Source: Undaria pinnatifida
Taxonomy: Eukaryota > Sar > Phaeophyceae > Laminariales > Alariaceae
Direction of reading: 5' to 3'
Length of the DNA stretch: 64,000 nucleotides
Assembly: GCA_012845835.1 (NCBI GenBank)
Contig: JABAKD010000018.1
Span: 9,773,759-9,837,758 of the forward strand
The position numbers and the translations under genes are program-made. Position 1 is the first letter of the stretch. Each line of letters opens with the position of its first letter. Under the pieces are notes generated by a model. It had not been told where the DNA came from, made no database searches, and worked only from the letters and a program-made list of their open reading frames with translations. Of the stretch, positions 45,085-55,217 are shown piece by piece.

Positions 45085-45360
45085 ATAGAGCCGTCCATGC
45101 CGCTGCTGCGATTCCCACCCACCCCCGCCCCCAACGCCCCCTCCTTCCCCACCATCCACACCATTGCCTAGACCTAGCACCACGCGTATAGCAAACCCCT
45201 ACATCTATGCGACCTAAAGCCCTCCCCCCCCGCCCCCGCCCCCCCCCGCCACATTCCCCCCCCCTCCCCCACAAGAAATATTTATAGTTTCCACGCACAA
45301 TTGACCTGCCCCACCCGTCCCCTCCCCCCCCCTCCCCCCCTCCCTCCCCCCTTTTGATCA
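45085..45360 (+). repeat. Strongly C/T-skewed tract
   Basis: Long runs of C with interspersed T and A (for example 45221-45270 and 45318-45350); the minus strand is G/A-rich with many G-runs. The Gly/Arg-rich minus ORF is a composition artefact. Confidence 0.85.
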
Positions 45361-45610
45361 AAATCAGGCCCCCACGTCCTTAAAAACTCCGCCCTCCCCT
45401 CACTGGATATTCGACTTACAGGATTCACGTGATAAACTGATGCATTTCCTTCCACAGCTGTCAGATTTTGTCCCCCTCAGAAACGGGTTTTATAGTTTCC
45501 GCGCACAGACTGCCTAACATCACCCTGTTGACCCTGATAGCTAAACTGTAGTTGCAAGGGGAGTCGCCGACCTATATCCTTAATGAGGACACACAACCCG
45601 TAATACGCGC
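45361..45610. other. No gene recognised
   Basis: No feature seen. Confidence 0.4.
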
Positions 45611-45611
45611 G

Positions 45612-45700
45612 ATCGGAGTATCACACACAGCTCGCAAAGATGAGTTTCGACAAAATATTCGATCTCACAGCTGGAGTGTATTTTTTTTTCAATAATATAT
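45612..45700 (+). repeat. MSFDxIFDLTAGVYF repeat, copy 1
   Basis: gcgatcggagtatcacacac leads into ATGAGTTTCGACAAAATATT and a frame MSFDKIFDLTAGVYFFF that runs into a T-run. A second copy at 48738-48830 reads MSFDEIFDLTAGVYFYF. Positions that differ include silent and conservative changes, and the shared segment starts upstream of the ATG. Unrecognised; could be a short gene start within a dispersed repeat. Confidence 0.5.
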
Positions 45701-45919
45701 ATATATATATTATTTTTCCTGAGGATGCTCACTTGACGAGCTCCATCATCTCTCTCAAATTAAAACTGACTTGGAGAAAACATGCAAGTGCAACCCGATC
45801 AACCATTCCATGCCCTACCTTGTAGGTAACTACCGGTATTAATGATGAATACGATTGATTGCAAAACAGAAACAACGAATTGGGTACTGTAATTCCTCAT
45901 TCATATATTTTTATCTTCC

Positions 45920-46026
45920 CCGTCAGTCAGTCCGTCAGTCAGCCAGTCAGTTAGTCAGCCAGCCAGTCAGCCAGTCAGTTAGTCAGCCAGCCAGTGAGCC
46001 AGTCAGTCAGCCAGCCAGTCAGTAAG
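45920..46026 (+). repeat. (CAGT)/(CAGC) microsatellite
   Basis: About 26 tetramers of cagt, cagc and tagt type. Confidence 0.9.
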
Positions 46027-46203
46027 TCAGAAATGTTTTGGTGCCACCAAAAAGTGCCATCTCTGTCGTAGTGGCACGCATCAAATAGCGAAAAGGGCAG
46101 CGCATCCTGCGCTCGTCTGAACCGTTCCTTGCCACCAGCCGAACGCCAGACAGCAGTGCTGACATCTTGCCGGTACTGTATTTCGTGCCAATCCCATCTT
46201 CAG

Positions 46204-46470
46204 AGCTATGTCGCTGACCTGGTGTCCTACGCCGAGGGGCTGGAAAGGGACTGGAGGAACCAACCAGCCGGTGTCTCGACTGCAGAATTTGGGACTTCCT
46301 TGGCGGTTGGCGTCGTCCGGACTTTGCGCGGGCTGTCACAGAATGGAAGCCTTATTGAGGGTGTGGGTGGGGCTGACCCGTTGTGGCTGAAGCTGAGGTG
46401 GGGCATGGCCACCGCTGCCCGTGCCTTGGACGTGTTTGCGGCTCCCAGCAGCATGAGCAAGGAGGACGTG
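46204..46470 (+). CDS. Isolated exon candidate, 89 codons, phase 0-0
   Basis: An acceptor (cgtgccaatcccatcttcag) and a donor (gacgtg|gtgagc) bound exactly 89 codons: SYVADLVSYAEGLERDWRNQ, then PAGVSTAEFGTSLAVGVVRT, then LRGLSQNGSLIEGVGGADPL, ending ALDVFAAPSSMSKEDV. The sequence is non-repetitive with alternating hydrophobic and charged residues, as in a helical globular domain. Unrecognised. Same strand and phase as the 39.75 kb exon, 6.2 kb upstream; the sequence between holds the LINE and SINEs. Confidence 0.55.
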
Positions 46471-46504
46471 GTGAGCCAAAATGCGGGTGCTGGTTGCCGT
46501 TCGG

Positions 46505-47835
46505 TTTGTTAGGGTACTGTAGATAATGACGGAACATGAATAACCTCTCGTAGAAAACAAGAAAAGCGCGATGAGTGCGCAGTAAACTTTAGCAGACTCT
46601 GACTTGCGAGCGACTTTTGGCCAATCGCAGGGCTCGTACGTGCGATTTTTCTTGTGGCCTCAAGCTGTACCAGGCACGTGGTTTTGACTCCAGCCGGAAC
46701 AGGTGTATCTGTTTCGGGGTTACCCTATGAGTTAAACAAGTATCCGTAGATCATATTTGCAGATACCGTTTTTTTTTGTCACATTGCCGGACTTACTGTG
46801 TAACCGCTTTACCAATCGATTCCGCTTGGCCGATTTAGGGGGGCTAGAGCCACTCGAACACTTGATCAGATACCACCCCGGCACGGGAGATACTATGTTT
46901 TTTCATGGGCAACAACCTAAACGGGTGCACCCGGTCCGTTTTCTTTCCAAAACGGGTTTTGGGCGGGTACACCCGTTGATGACCATTATGCTTGACTTTC
47001 AACCGTTTTTGGTTAATATGTGTGCCAATCAGAAGACTTCGTCTACATTCTAAGCCAATCAGAGTCTACATTGATTCCCCCTATACGAACGCCACGGCCT
47101 CTAGGGTGGAACAGGGGCCGCGTGCTACACAAAGATGCACCCATACTACACATCACATCACCCCTGCCATACACAAGTACTGGTAGCTCTCTCCTCGCCT
47201 CCTTTAACCGGCGAGCACGATGGCCAGGAAGGCGCAGTTCGTCTGTTGCTTCATACCTCCGTCTGGGCACTGCTGTGTATGCCAACATGAAGGGACTTCG
47301 CTCGGTCGTTTGTTGTTGCGAGAACATCTCCAGCTAGAGGCGGCATACTGACGTGCTTGATTTTGTGGTGGCATAAATGACACGCTTGACGTGTACGAAT
47401 ATATACGTCGATATCATAGTGCGCGGGTGCGTGATATCGCGAACAACAAGTGCATTAACTCTTCAAATACCAACACACAACAATGCACCCATACCTCGCG
47501 TACAGCTACAAGTATAGACTACAGTAGTAGTGTCAGCACGCCTAGAAAAAGCGAAACGTTCGATTGCCAATCGCATGACTCGGGGTGTGCAATTTTGACT
47601 TGATGTTAGAGTGTACCCGTTTGTGAGAGAAAACAGACCGGGTGTACCCGGTTTTGGTTACTACCCTTTTTTTTAATTCCAAGACTATCCAACTATTTCA
47701 GCAAAGGCCTGATTGGCGGCTGTCTTTCAACAATCTTTGTTCATCTGGCAGTTCTTCACGGGTATGTAACCCTATCCCTGCCCCCATTATAGTGACCCCA
47801 TCAAATATCAAACACATTCTACCAATAATTTCTAA
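46505..47835. other. No gene recognised
   Basis: Contains repeated cgggt(g/a)cacccg(g/t) words around 46920-46975 and 47637-47655. No coding or RNA feature recognised. Confidence 0.4.
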
Positions 47836-47837
47836 CG

Positions 47838-48120
47838 TCGCGGTTCTTGACGGGGCGGCCTCCTCCCGAGCGTGTGATGAAGTCCACAACGATCCCCACC
47901 ACAGGCCTTGCACCATCCGCATGGCGGTATCGCCGGGTCGCCGCTCCATCCTCCCATGACGTGCTCGTCGTCGGGGGATGGAGCGGCGACTGGCTCCCCC
48001 TCCGTTAGCGTCATGCGGCTGTTGCGAGGCCTCGAGTATGTCGTGGGGGTAGCTGTCGACTTTGTTGCATTCTCGGGAAGACGCCGCCCGCCGAAGAACC
48101 GTGAGGTGAAAAACTGTTGG
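47838..48120. repeat. Imperfect ~125-bp inverted repeat
   Basis: The left arm (cggttcttgacggggcggcc ... gtcgccgctccat) and right arm (atggagcggcgac ... gaagaaccgtgagg) are inverted relatives around a ~24-base centre near 47965. The innermost 13 bp, gtcgccgctccat/atggagcggcgac, are perfect. Confidence 0.75.
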
Positions 48121-48424
48121 TTGAATGTGCTTGAAGTTTGATTGGGTTACTATGGGTAGGTTTATGGGTTATATGAAGCAGAGGATATTAACGTGACATA
48201 AGTATTCCAGACCTTATCCGGGGATATTTCAACACCACCCTTCCCCCCCGTAAGCAAACGCGACACCTCGCTGAGGAAGGCCCCAACTGCTCATGTGGTT
48301 TCGCCTGCCCCCTGGCGGTGCTAGATCAATCGTTATTGCGTGTTAGCTGCAAAAATCAAGCGGACCAGTTGATATGCATTTGTGTCGTCGTTTCGTCATG
48401 TCGATACAGGACAAGTTGCGGACG

Positions 48425-48665
48425 TTCGGCGAAAGCGTCGAATTCGACGTCGGGATAGCGGCGTTGCTTGAAACCTCGTCGTCGGGGGATGGAGCAGCGG
48501 CTGATCCCCCCGCGATAGCGTCATGCGGCCGGCGCGTGGCCTCGGGTATGTGGTGGGGCTCGTTTTAGACTTCATCACACGCTCGGGAGGAGGCCTGCCC
48601 GTCAAGAACCGCGAGGTGAAAAAATGTTGATTGAATGTGCTTGATTGGGTTATTATAGGTTGCAC
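48425..48665 (+). repeat. Direct relative of the inverted-repeat right arm
   Basis: cgtcgtcgggggatggagc, atagcgtcatgcggc, tcaagaaccgcgaggtgaaa and ttgaatgtgcttgattggg match 47966-48145 in the same orientation; acttcatcacacgctcggga matches the left arm inverted. Confidence 0.7.
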
Positions 48666-48737
48666 AACCATGCAGAACTGTCAGGTGAAGATTAGAAGGG
48701 GCCGCGCTGGCCACAGTGTAACTGCCCAGTAATACAC

Positions 48738-49062
48738 GCGATCGGAGTATCACACACAGCTTAAAGATGAGTTTCGATGAAATCTTCGATCTCACAGCTG
48801 GAGTGTATTTTTATTTTTATTTTATATTTACATGGAGGATTCTCCAGAGCTTTCACGAGAGCAGCCGAAGGCTCCGATTTAGACCATCCACCGCTCGCCG
48901 CGCTGCTTCCTGGACGCGCCTCACCCTGCTCGGCTCTCCCAACCCTGCTGGGGTCGGCCTCGGCCGTTCTCGCTTCATGTCGCGACAGCTGGTGCAAGTT
49001 CGTGTATTTTTTCGAAATTTCTGTTGCGAAAAGTCAAGCGCGTAGTCGTATCATGGGTATAT
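48738..49062 (+). repeat. MSFD repeat copy 2 and dispersed repeat E
   Basis: Positions 48738-48830 are the second MSFDEIFDLTAGVYF copy. Positions 48850-49062 (gctccgatttagacca, aaccctgctggggtcggcc, gttctcgcttcatgtcg) match 52630-52860 (gctccgatttagacca, gaccctgctggggtcggtc, gtgctcgcttcacgtcg). Confidence 0.65.
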
Positions 49063-49112
49063 AAACACGAAAAACTGGGTCGTTAGTAACGGCGCAACAG
49101 AAGTAGCTTGAG

Positions 49113-49345
49113 GGGTAGCCCCGAACGATTACGATTGTTAATCGACTAGGCGCGAGTCTGAATCTTGGTCATTTTTTTTTTCTTCAAGTTTTTTCTTTGT
49201 TTTCTCTTCTCTGGGTCCCAGCCTTGGTGTGTACATCGTTCGATACCTGGTACTCTTTTACTTATGCCCCCCCCCCCTCTTTTGTTTTGCTCTCTTTTGT
49301 ACCGACTCCAAGCAAAGTGAAAATATCATTGTATTCCTATCACTT
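49113..49345 (+). mobile_element. SINE family C with tRNA-Asn-like head
   Basis: ggtagccccgaacgattacg leads into a 7-base anticodon-type loop ttgttaa (anticodon GTT) closed by cga/tcg, then a B-box-like gcgagtctgaatc. A pyrimidine-rich body follows, and the end tgtaccgactccaagcaaag then tgaaaatatcat is shared with the copy at 53.71 kb (tgtacaccggctcaaggcaa). The assignment to tRNA-Asn rests on the loop alone. Confidence 0.55.
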
Positions 49346-50236
49346 ACTGGAAGTGTTGCTTGCTGTTGTCGAAGTGCCGCAGCTGCTGCTCGTGCTGTTG
49401 TTGAAATTTCACGTACATGATACTTTAAAAATAAGAAGATGGGGCATGGGATATTTGGCACAGCAGTAGTTTCTTTGCTGAGGTACACCGGCACGAACTC
49501 ACGGCAGTTTTCGTGTTCGTTAGCACGTTAGCACCGTTCTGCGCAGTTGCTTAGGTGAGATACACTGGCAGATAACTCAAATCTGGCACAGTAGTGGTAT
49601 TTGCTTTGTTGAGATACGCTGGCGTACAGTAGTTGCTTGCTTGATATACACTGGCATAAAACTGTGGCAGAGTTGGGGTCCCGTTGGTACTACTAGTGTG
49701 CTGCGCGACGGTGGGGCGTGGAAATTCTGGCACAACAGTTGTTCCACTGGGATACACTAGCACTAGCACTAGCTCAGAACCATGGCAGTTTTGGGGGGTT
49801 CCGTTAAACCCTTGCTGCGCGGCGATGGGGCATGGAATATCCGGCACCAGTAGCAGTAGTTGTTGTACAGTTGGGATACCCTAGCACAGAACTATTGGCA
49901 ATTTGGTGGTTCAAACCACGATGGTCACCATCATTGACTAATACCGACCTTTTTTTTTCGCCAAAGGATATGCTGGCACAGCAGTGGGCGGTAGTTTGGT
50001 TTTGATACCCGCACATTGACCTAGCAACAGCTGTGGTTGTGGTAGTAGTAGTGGGAGTAGCAGTACTGTGTTAACGCGCGCCTGTGACTCGCCGTGCATG
50101 GGATGTTCGGTGATGGTGTCGTGTCCATGCGCCATTTTCACATTCATAATAACCGCCCTGCTGCATTTTACTTTTCTTGTGACGCTCATGCTAAATTGGA
50201 GGTTGGTTGCACGTTTGACTTGGTGTAACTTTTCAG
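49346..50236. other. No gene recognised; GCTG/GTTG-rich and cac-type degenerate repeats
   Basis: Around 49470-49900 a degenerate passage (gatacactggca, ggcacagtagt, gttgcttgct) recurs several times. A GTGGTAGTAGTAGTGG microsatellite lies near 50040. No gene signal is visible. Confidence 0.4.
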
Positions 50237-50298
50237 GGAAGAAACAAATAGACGCCGCCCAAGCTGCCGACAAGAGTTCGCCGAAATTCATCTTCGTG
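50237..50298 (+). CDS. Possible small exon
   Basis: Acceptor (gtgtaacttttcag) and donor (gtggtatct) bound 62 bases: two bases, then KKQIDAAQAADKSSPKFIFV. Coding-like but short, and its entry phase does not match the 46.2 kb exon directly. Confidence 0.25.
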
Positions 50299-50367
50299 GT
50301 ATCTTTCTTTGCACGCTGCGTGTGATGCTTCGATCGCGCGTTTTATTAAACAGCAGTAGCATCAGTG

Positions 50368-50648
50368 ATACCGGCGTCCCCAGTAAATAGTAAACCGCGT
50401 AGTTAATGAGGTCGATGTCGCAGGTTCGAGCCCCGCAGGGGACTCTTACAGAATTGACAGGTCGAAAGCGCGAGAGCGCGAGTTGGCGAAATTGGATGCA
50501 AATAAATCGACGAGCTGAGCATAAAAAGCTGAACAGCAGTGGGAATGCTGTGAACTCCATGCGAGATAAAATGAAGGCACGTACCGGGGGGAAGAAGGGA
50601 AGACATCCGCTACCCCGGCTTGTCCAGAAGGTCGCTGAGCGTAAACAA
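50368..50648 (+). mobile_element. SINE family A, near full length
   Basis: The head has complementary ends gtcccc (50376-50381) and ggggac (50438-50443), a 6-bp acceptor-like stem, and a T-arm gcagg-ttcgagc-cccgc with B box ggttcgagccc. The core has gaaagcgcgagagcgcgagt, ataaatcgacgagctgagc, gggaatgctg and gagataaaatgaagg. The tail has accggggggaagaagggaag, ggcttgtccagaaggtcgct and gagcgtaaac. Best-preserved head of the family. Confidence 0.85.
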
Positions 50649-50924
50649 AACAAAACAGTAGCAGTTCGTAGTGGTGTACGAAGGAAATTGATTTTGGAGT
50701 TGGTCCGCGAGAGGAGTGCTGCCATCCTGCCACGTGAAAAAACGAGTGTGCGCACTTCGCCTGACTACTCCGGTTGATAGATCCATTCGTTACGTTCTGA
50801 CCTCCCCATTATTTGTTTACCTTGTAGTAGTACTATGTTACCCTGTTTTATCTATTTTTCCTCAACCCCTTGGCAATACGTGGTGCCTTTTTTTGCCTGT
50901 TTGCCTTTCACATTGCCGACCATG

Positions 50925-51000
50925 CCGGGCATGCGCGGAGCCGCAGGCGGGCGTCAGCTCGCCGCGGCGAAGCCCCCCTTGTATACATTTATTTTGTTTA
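50925..51000 (+). repeat. Dispersed repeat paired with 55.41-55.48 kb
   Basis: gggcatgcgcggagccgcag then gcgggcgtcagctcgccgcg and gaagcccccc match gggcattcgcggagccaagg, gcgggcggcagcccaccgcg and gaagcccccc at 55.41 kb. Confidence 0.65.
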
Positions 51001-51375
51001 TATTTTTGTTTGTACAAGTTGTCTTTTCCGCAGCAACTTTATGGTTCCCAGCATATTCGTGGCCTATGACACGCGCCGCACGGAAAGCGGCACACCTCGT
51101 AAAGCACAGCTTCGTTCCCTCTGCATATAATATGCGAAGAAATATTACAATCAGCCCAGTATTTTTTGAACTATCAGCATAACACTAAAACGTTCGCCAT
51201 GTTGTGTTTGCATCCTGTTAAGATATGCCTGAGTTTGCATCCTGTCTGAATTTTGGTCATTCTACAACCCCTGCAGGCTGGTTCAAGTTAACAGCCCGAA
51301 ATGTATTCCCCGGCGAATGTCCACGTCGTTTTTCGATTCAGACCGTGAAATTTCAATTTTGCGCACGTCTTCTAT

Positions 51376-51690
51376 GTGTCGTTGCGAAGACCTCGCCTGT
51401 CGTTTTGTTTTATTTTGCCTGATTTTTCGTCAGTTATTTTTTTCTGGAAAATGTGGACCATCTTAAACCAAACAAATCCGGCAAAAACAAGACAAATCAC
51501 CCGGAAGTCAGGCCTCGGGATGGGCACGCAGGTCGTTGCGAAGACCTCGCCTGTCGTTTTTTTTTTTTGCCTGATTTTTTGTCAGTTTTTTTTGTTTGGA
51601 AGATGTGGACCATCTTAAACCAAACAAATTCGGCAAAAAAAAACAACACCCGGAGGTCAGGCCTCGGAATGTGCACGCAGAACACGTGTG
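51376..51690 (+). repeat. ~150-bp tandem duplication
   Basis: cgttgcgaagacctcgcctg recurs at 51380 and 51534, each followed by gatttt(t)cgtcag, atgtggaccatcttaaacca and gtcaggcctcgg. Confidence 0.9.
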
Positions 51691-52609
51691 CAAAATTCGA
51701 GCGTCCATCTTGTAAAACGGATTGGATGTTTGAACTTTTGTGCGTAAAAATGAGTAAGATACGTTATTTCCTTCAAATGAATTGGTTTTAGTGTAGGATC
51801 CAGTTTTTCGCTAGGTTCTGCTTAATCTTGGACATAGGCAGGTCAGATCTTCTTTTTTTGCGCCAAAAAATCTACAGACATGCCTTGGATCCGGGTCGTT
51901 GCAAAATACGGCGCATTTTGCTTTTTCGCCCCCGCTTGGAAAAAGCCTGAATGTAATTGAAAAAATGAAGGCCTGTCATTGGTCGATACGAAGGTCGCTG
52001 CTAGAGACAGCGCGAGGCCGTTAAAAGAAGAAAGCTAGCCATGTCACCCTCTTCCGCTGATCATGGGGGTCAGTAGGATACCAAATCTTCACTCTTTAAC
52101 TAGATGTTGCGAGCGGCATTCGTGGGGGGGAAAAGATTCGGGCTTTTTACTTGACCCAGCCTGTAAAGCCCGTACAACTACATGCGGCGCTCGTGCTGTA
52201 TGGAACGTGGGGTTTCGTTAGAGGCTGGCATCGATCGGTATGCCAGTGATTGACAGTGTCGCCGAAGTTCAATGTTTAACAACATCGTCGGTGGCGCGAG
52301 AACTCGTACGTTTTTCAGGGTGATCCATCAATAATAGATGGCAGGGCTATATTTATAGCGTTAGCCTCTGAGGCGTTTTTCAGGTTGAAGCGTGCCTCCG
52401 AGTGACCTGGCAGTAGCACGAATAATATTGCCTTGAACGTAACCTTCTTTACATATCATATGCGGAGGGAACGAAGCTGTGGTTGACGAGGTATCACGTT
52501 TTCCATTAGGCGCTATTCCCACCGCTAGAATATTCTATACTGGAAATCGTGCGGTTTCTGCCGATACAAAGTTTTTACCAGTAAATACATGCATGTACAA
52601 ATATGTTGG
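51691..52609. other. No gene recognised
   Basis: Unique-looking sequence; no ORF with coding character, no repeat match noticed. Confidence 0.4.
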
Positions 52610-52860
52610 CCCTGGCACGAGAGCGGCCGATGGCTCCGATTTAGACCAGGTTTTGAGTTGTCTTCGATATAACTCGAGGTGAGGTCCACCTCTCTGCGCA
52701 CTGTTTCCTGGAGGTTCCTCAGCTTGCTCGACTCTCCCGACCCTGCTGGGGTCGGTCACGGCCGTGCTCGCTTCACGTCGTGGTGGCCTACGCAAATATC
52801 ACTTTTGGGCAAATTTTCCGTTCCGAAATGTCAAGTGCGGAGCTAAAAATATAAAAGCAC
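52610..52860 (+). repeat. Dispersed repeat E, second copy
   Basis: Matches 48.85-49.06 kb (gctccgatttagacca, cctgctggggtcgg, gctcgcttcacgtcg, aatgtcaagtgcg). As at 48.85 kb, a family C-like repeat follows. Confidence 0.65.
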
Positions 52861-52924
52861 CAAATTCCCGTGACGAACAATCGCAGTAGTAGTAGCGTGG
52901 CAGTCAGACCGTCGTCGTTATTTT

Positions 52925-53400
52925 GTATTCACCAGTAGAGAGTTCGAGCCTCACGAACCATCTTGTTTTTTAGCCTTTTTCTCTCTTGCAAGTTTTTTTT
53001 CTCCCGTTTGTGTTCGAGTGTCGAGTTTTTTTTTGTCTTTCTTTTTGTTTGCCCTGCGATTTTCTGCTACTCTTTTTGATTCATGCTTGGGTGTCCGCCC
53101 TTTTTTGTGCTCTATATATGTGTGTACCGGGTACCGGCCCAAAGTGAACATAGGTTAGACCCCCATGGCTTGTATATTCACCAGTCGCGGGTTCGAGCCT
53201 TGCCTATGTCATCGTTTTTTTCGCTTTTTTTCTTTTAAAGTGCTTTTTCTTTCTCCCGTTTGTGTTCGAGTCTCGACGCTTTTCTTCTTTTTTTTTCCGT
53301 GCTATTTTTTTTCACTCTTTTTGTTTAGGTTTGGGGTTTCCTTCCCTGTTCATTGTGTTCTATAATGTACCGGGGACTGGCCTAAAGTGAACATATTATC
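52925..53400 (+). mobile_element. Two tandem family C-like retroposon units
   Basis: Units 52925-53157 and 53163-53400 each start with (t)attcaccagt, a B-box-like gttcgagcct, then a T-rich body with tctcccgtttgtgttcgagt and an end gtaccggg(t/g)ac(c/t)ggcc followed by aaagtgaacata. Shared ends relate them to the family C copies at 49.11 and 53.71 kb. Confidence 0.6.
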
Positions 53401-53439
53401 ATGTATGCATATATTACACTGCAGTGCTTGCTGTTTGTC

Positions 53440-53700
53440 GTACTACTGCTGTGCTGCGGTGCTGCCGCTGCTGCAGCATGCTGTAGTTGAAGTTACACGC
53501 ACATAAGAGTTGTGCGTTGTGCGGCGTTGCTGCTGGTAGCAGTTGTTACGCTACGTGTGTATGCTGTATGATACTCCGTACTTGTACGGCTTTTGCCGTT
53601 TGTCGTTGCGCTGCAGCTACATGCTGTTGTTGAATTTACATGCACATAAGAGTTGTGCGCTGTGCGGAACACAAAATGTTGTCCTTGTAGTAATCGCACA
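53440..53700 (+). repeat. ~143-bp duplicated GCTG-rich unit
   Basis: gcacataagagttgtgcg recurs at 53500 and 53643, each preceded by gctgttgttgaa-type words; a further relative lies near 54340 (cacacataaaagttgtgcgg). Confidence 0.65.
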
Positions 53701-53712
53701 ACCGTACCTTAA

Positions 53713-53925
53713 ACGGTAGCCCCGAACGATTGTTATCGTTTACCGCGAGTCTCGGTGAACTCGCTCTTTTTTCAGCTAGTTATTTGCGTTCTTCTCATTG
53801 GGTTCGAGCCTCGGTGTGTACATTATCCGATCCTCTTTTACTGTTCATTTATCTTTCCCCTTTGAATTTGTTTTTTATGTACACCGGCTCAAGGCAAGTT
53901 GAAAGTGTTATCATATGCATACTAT
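53713..53925 (+). mobile_element. SINE family C, second tRNA-like copy
   Basis: ggtagccccgaacgattgtt, cgcgagtctcgg, a gggttcgagcctcggtgtgt segment, and the end tgtacaccggctcaaggcaa followed by gttgaaagtgttatcat match 49.11-49.34 kb. Confidence 0.55.
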
Positions 53926-54382
53926 GTAAAAAATGTTTAAGGAACGCCAGGTGTGAATCAACACGTTCAGGGTCGATAATAATCTTTGTGGAGTATTTGC
54001 AAGCTGCGTATAATACACCGGTCGCCCGTTTTTAGGAAGTTTTTCATGAGTCGGAACCTAATCAAAAGTAACAATGAATGAGCATTAATCCTGCAATGGA
54101 GCATGATACATGTTTGGTGACACGGAAATAACCGTTGACGTATTACATCGTGTTTCTCACAATTAAAGCCGGTGTATACTACTGTATCGTCTTTTATTAT
54201 CATCACTATTAATGTCGATATTGCGATCGTGAGATATGTACACCATTTGTGTGCATACTATTGTACTGGAAATGCTGTTTGCTGTTGTCGAACTGCAGCA
54301 GCTGCCGCTCCTGCTGCTGTTGTCGAAACTGCACACATAAAAGTTGTGCGGGGATTGCTGCTGCTGTTGTTTATTTATAACT

Positions 54383-55217
54383 AATTTTCAAGGACGTCGG
54401 CCGTGAGTTTGACGAGTTTCAGGTCAATACTCATATTTGCAACCTGCGTTGTTGGTAATCGTAATATACTATATGAGTGAGTTTTTATTGGGAGGTGTCT
54501 TATTTTTTGTCCACTATAATGGTAAGTGTTGGTATTTATACTTTAGGTGGGAATTTTGAGCTAGGTAAAACATCACATCTATTTCCTAAATTTATTACTG
54601 TAGTTTGTTGTAACGAAGACCACTGATAGGGACAGCCTACGCTATACCTACAATGGGACCCGAAGGGTGCACCAGCTAGCGTTGGGCTGCGAAAGCAGCT
54701 GAGTTAAATCGACACACTACGCGTATGAAAACACGTGGAAATGTGGTGAGCTAAAGCTTTATTTTTCCCATCCGCCGGAGGATAAAAAAAAAAAAAAAAA
54801 ATGTAGTTTCCACTATACTGCTTTATCATATGTATGGTAGGCGGTTTATTTTGTTTTTCTCCCCCTGGCTTTAATATCGGGAAGAGTACGAACACAGAAT
54901 ATTATAAGTTATCTATATGTTGCTCTTAATACAGCATTCGAGAATTAAAGTCATCTACTCCCACCTCAAAAAAAAAAATTGAAACTCTGTGGGACACGAA
55001 CTCACGGTTCCAAATTGATACGCTGTCACTCTAATATTTAAATACATGTATATATTTCAGGACATCAGGTGTGAGTTCGACGAATTTTGAATCTGCTTGC
55101 TGGTACTTGTACCATGCTATGTGTGTGAAACGTTTTTGGGAGGGGTCCTTTCTTTTATAAACAAATGGTTTTCTCCACTACATTGATTGGTGTTAGTATT
55201 TTTTACTTGTAGGGTGG
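54383..55217 (+). mobile_element. Element W, fullest copy
   Basis: Left terminal repeat R1 at 54383-54560 (aaggacgtcggccgtgagtt ... ttggtatttatactttagg) and right terminal repeat at 55057-55217 (caggacatcaggtgtgagtt ... gttagtattttttac) have the same orientation. The interior has catcacatctatttcctaaa, gtatggtaggcggttta, cagcattcgagaattaaagt and a minus-strand T-arm gtgag-ttcgtgt-cccac. A family D SINE interrupts it at 54607-54801. Without that, the element is about 0.63 kb and non-coding. Confidence 0.7.
54607..54801 (+). mobile_element. SINE family D with poly(A) tail and 8-bp TSD
   Basis: Starts gttgtaacgaagaccactga, ends tccgccggaggat plus a run of A to 54801. Duplication tgtagttt at 54599-54606 and 54802-54809. 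The W copy at 7.32-7.35 kb (tttgttactttagtttcctc) shows the site without the insertion. About 90% similar to 43662-43862. No canonical A/B boxes were found, so its source RNA is unknown. Confidence 0.9.

Noticed and set aside
50370-50443. A functional tRNA gene
   Set aside because: Acceptor and T-arm pair, but the D-arm and anticodon arm do not fold properly and SINE core sequence follows directly.
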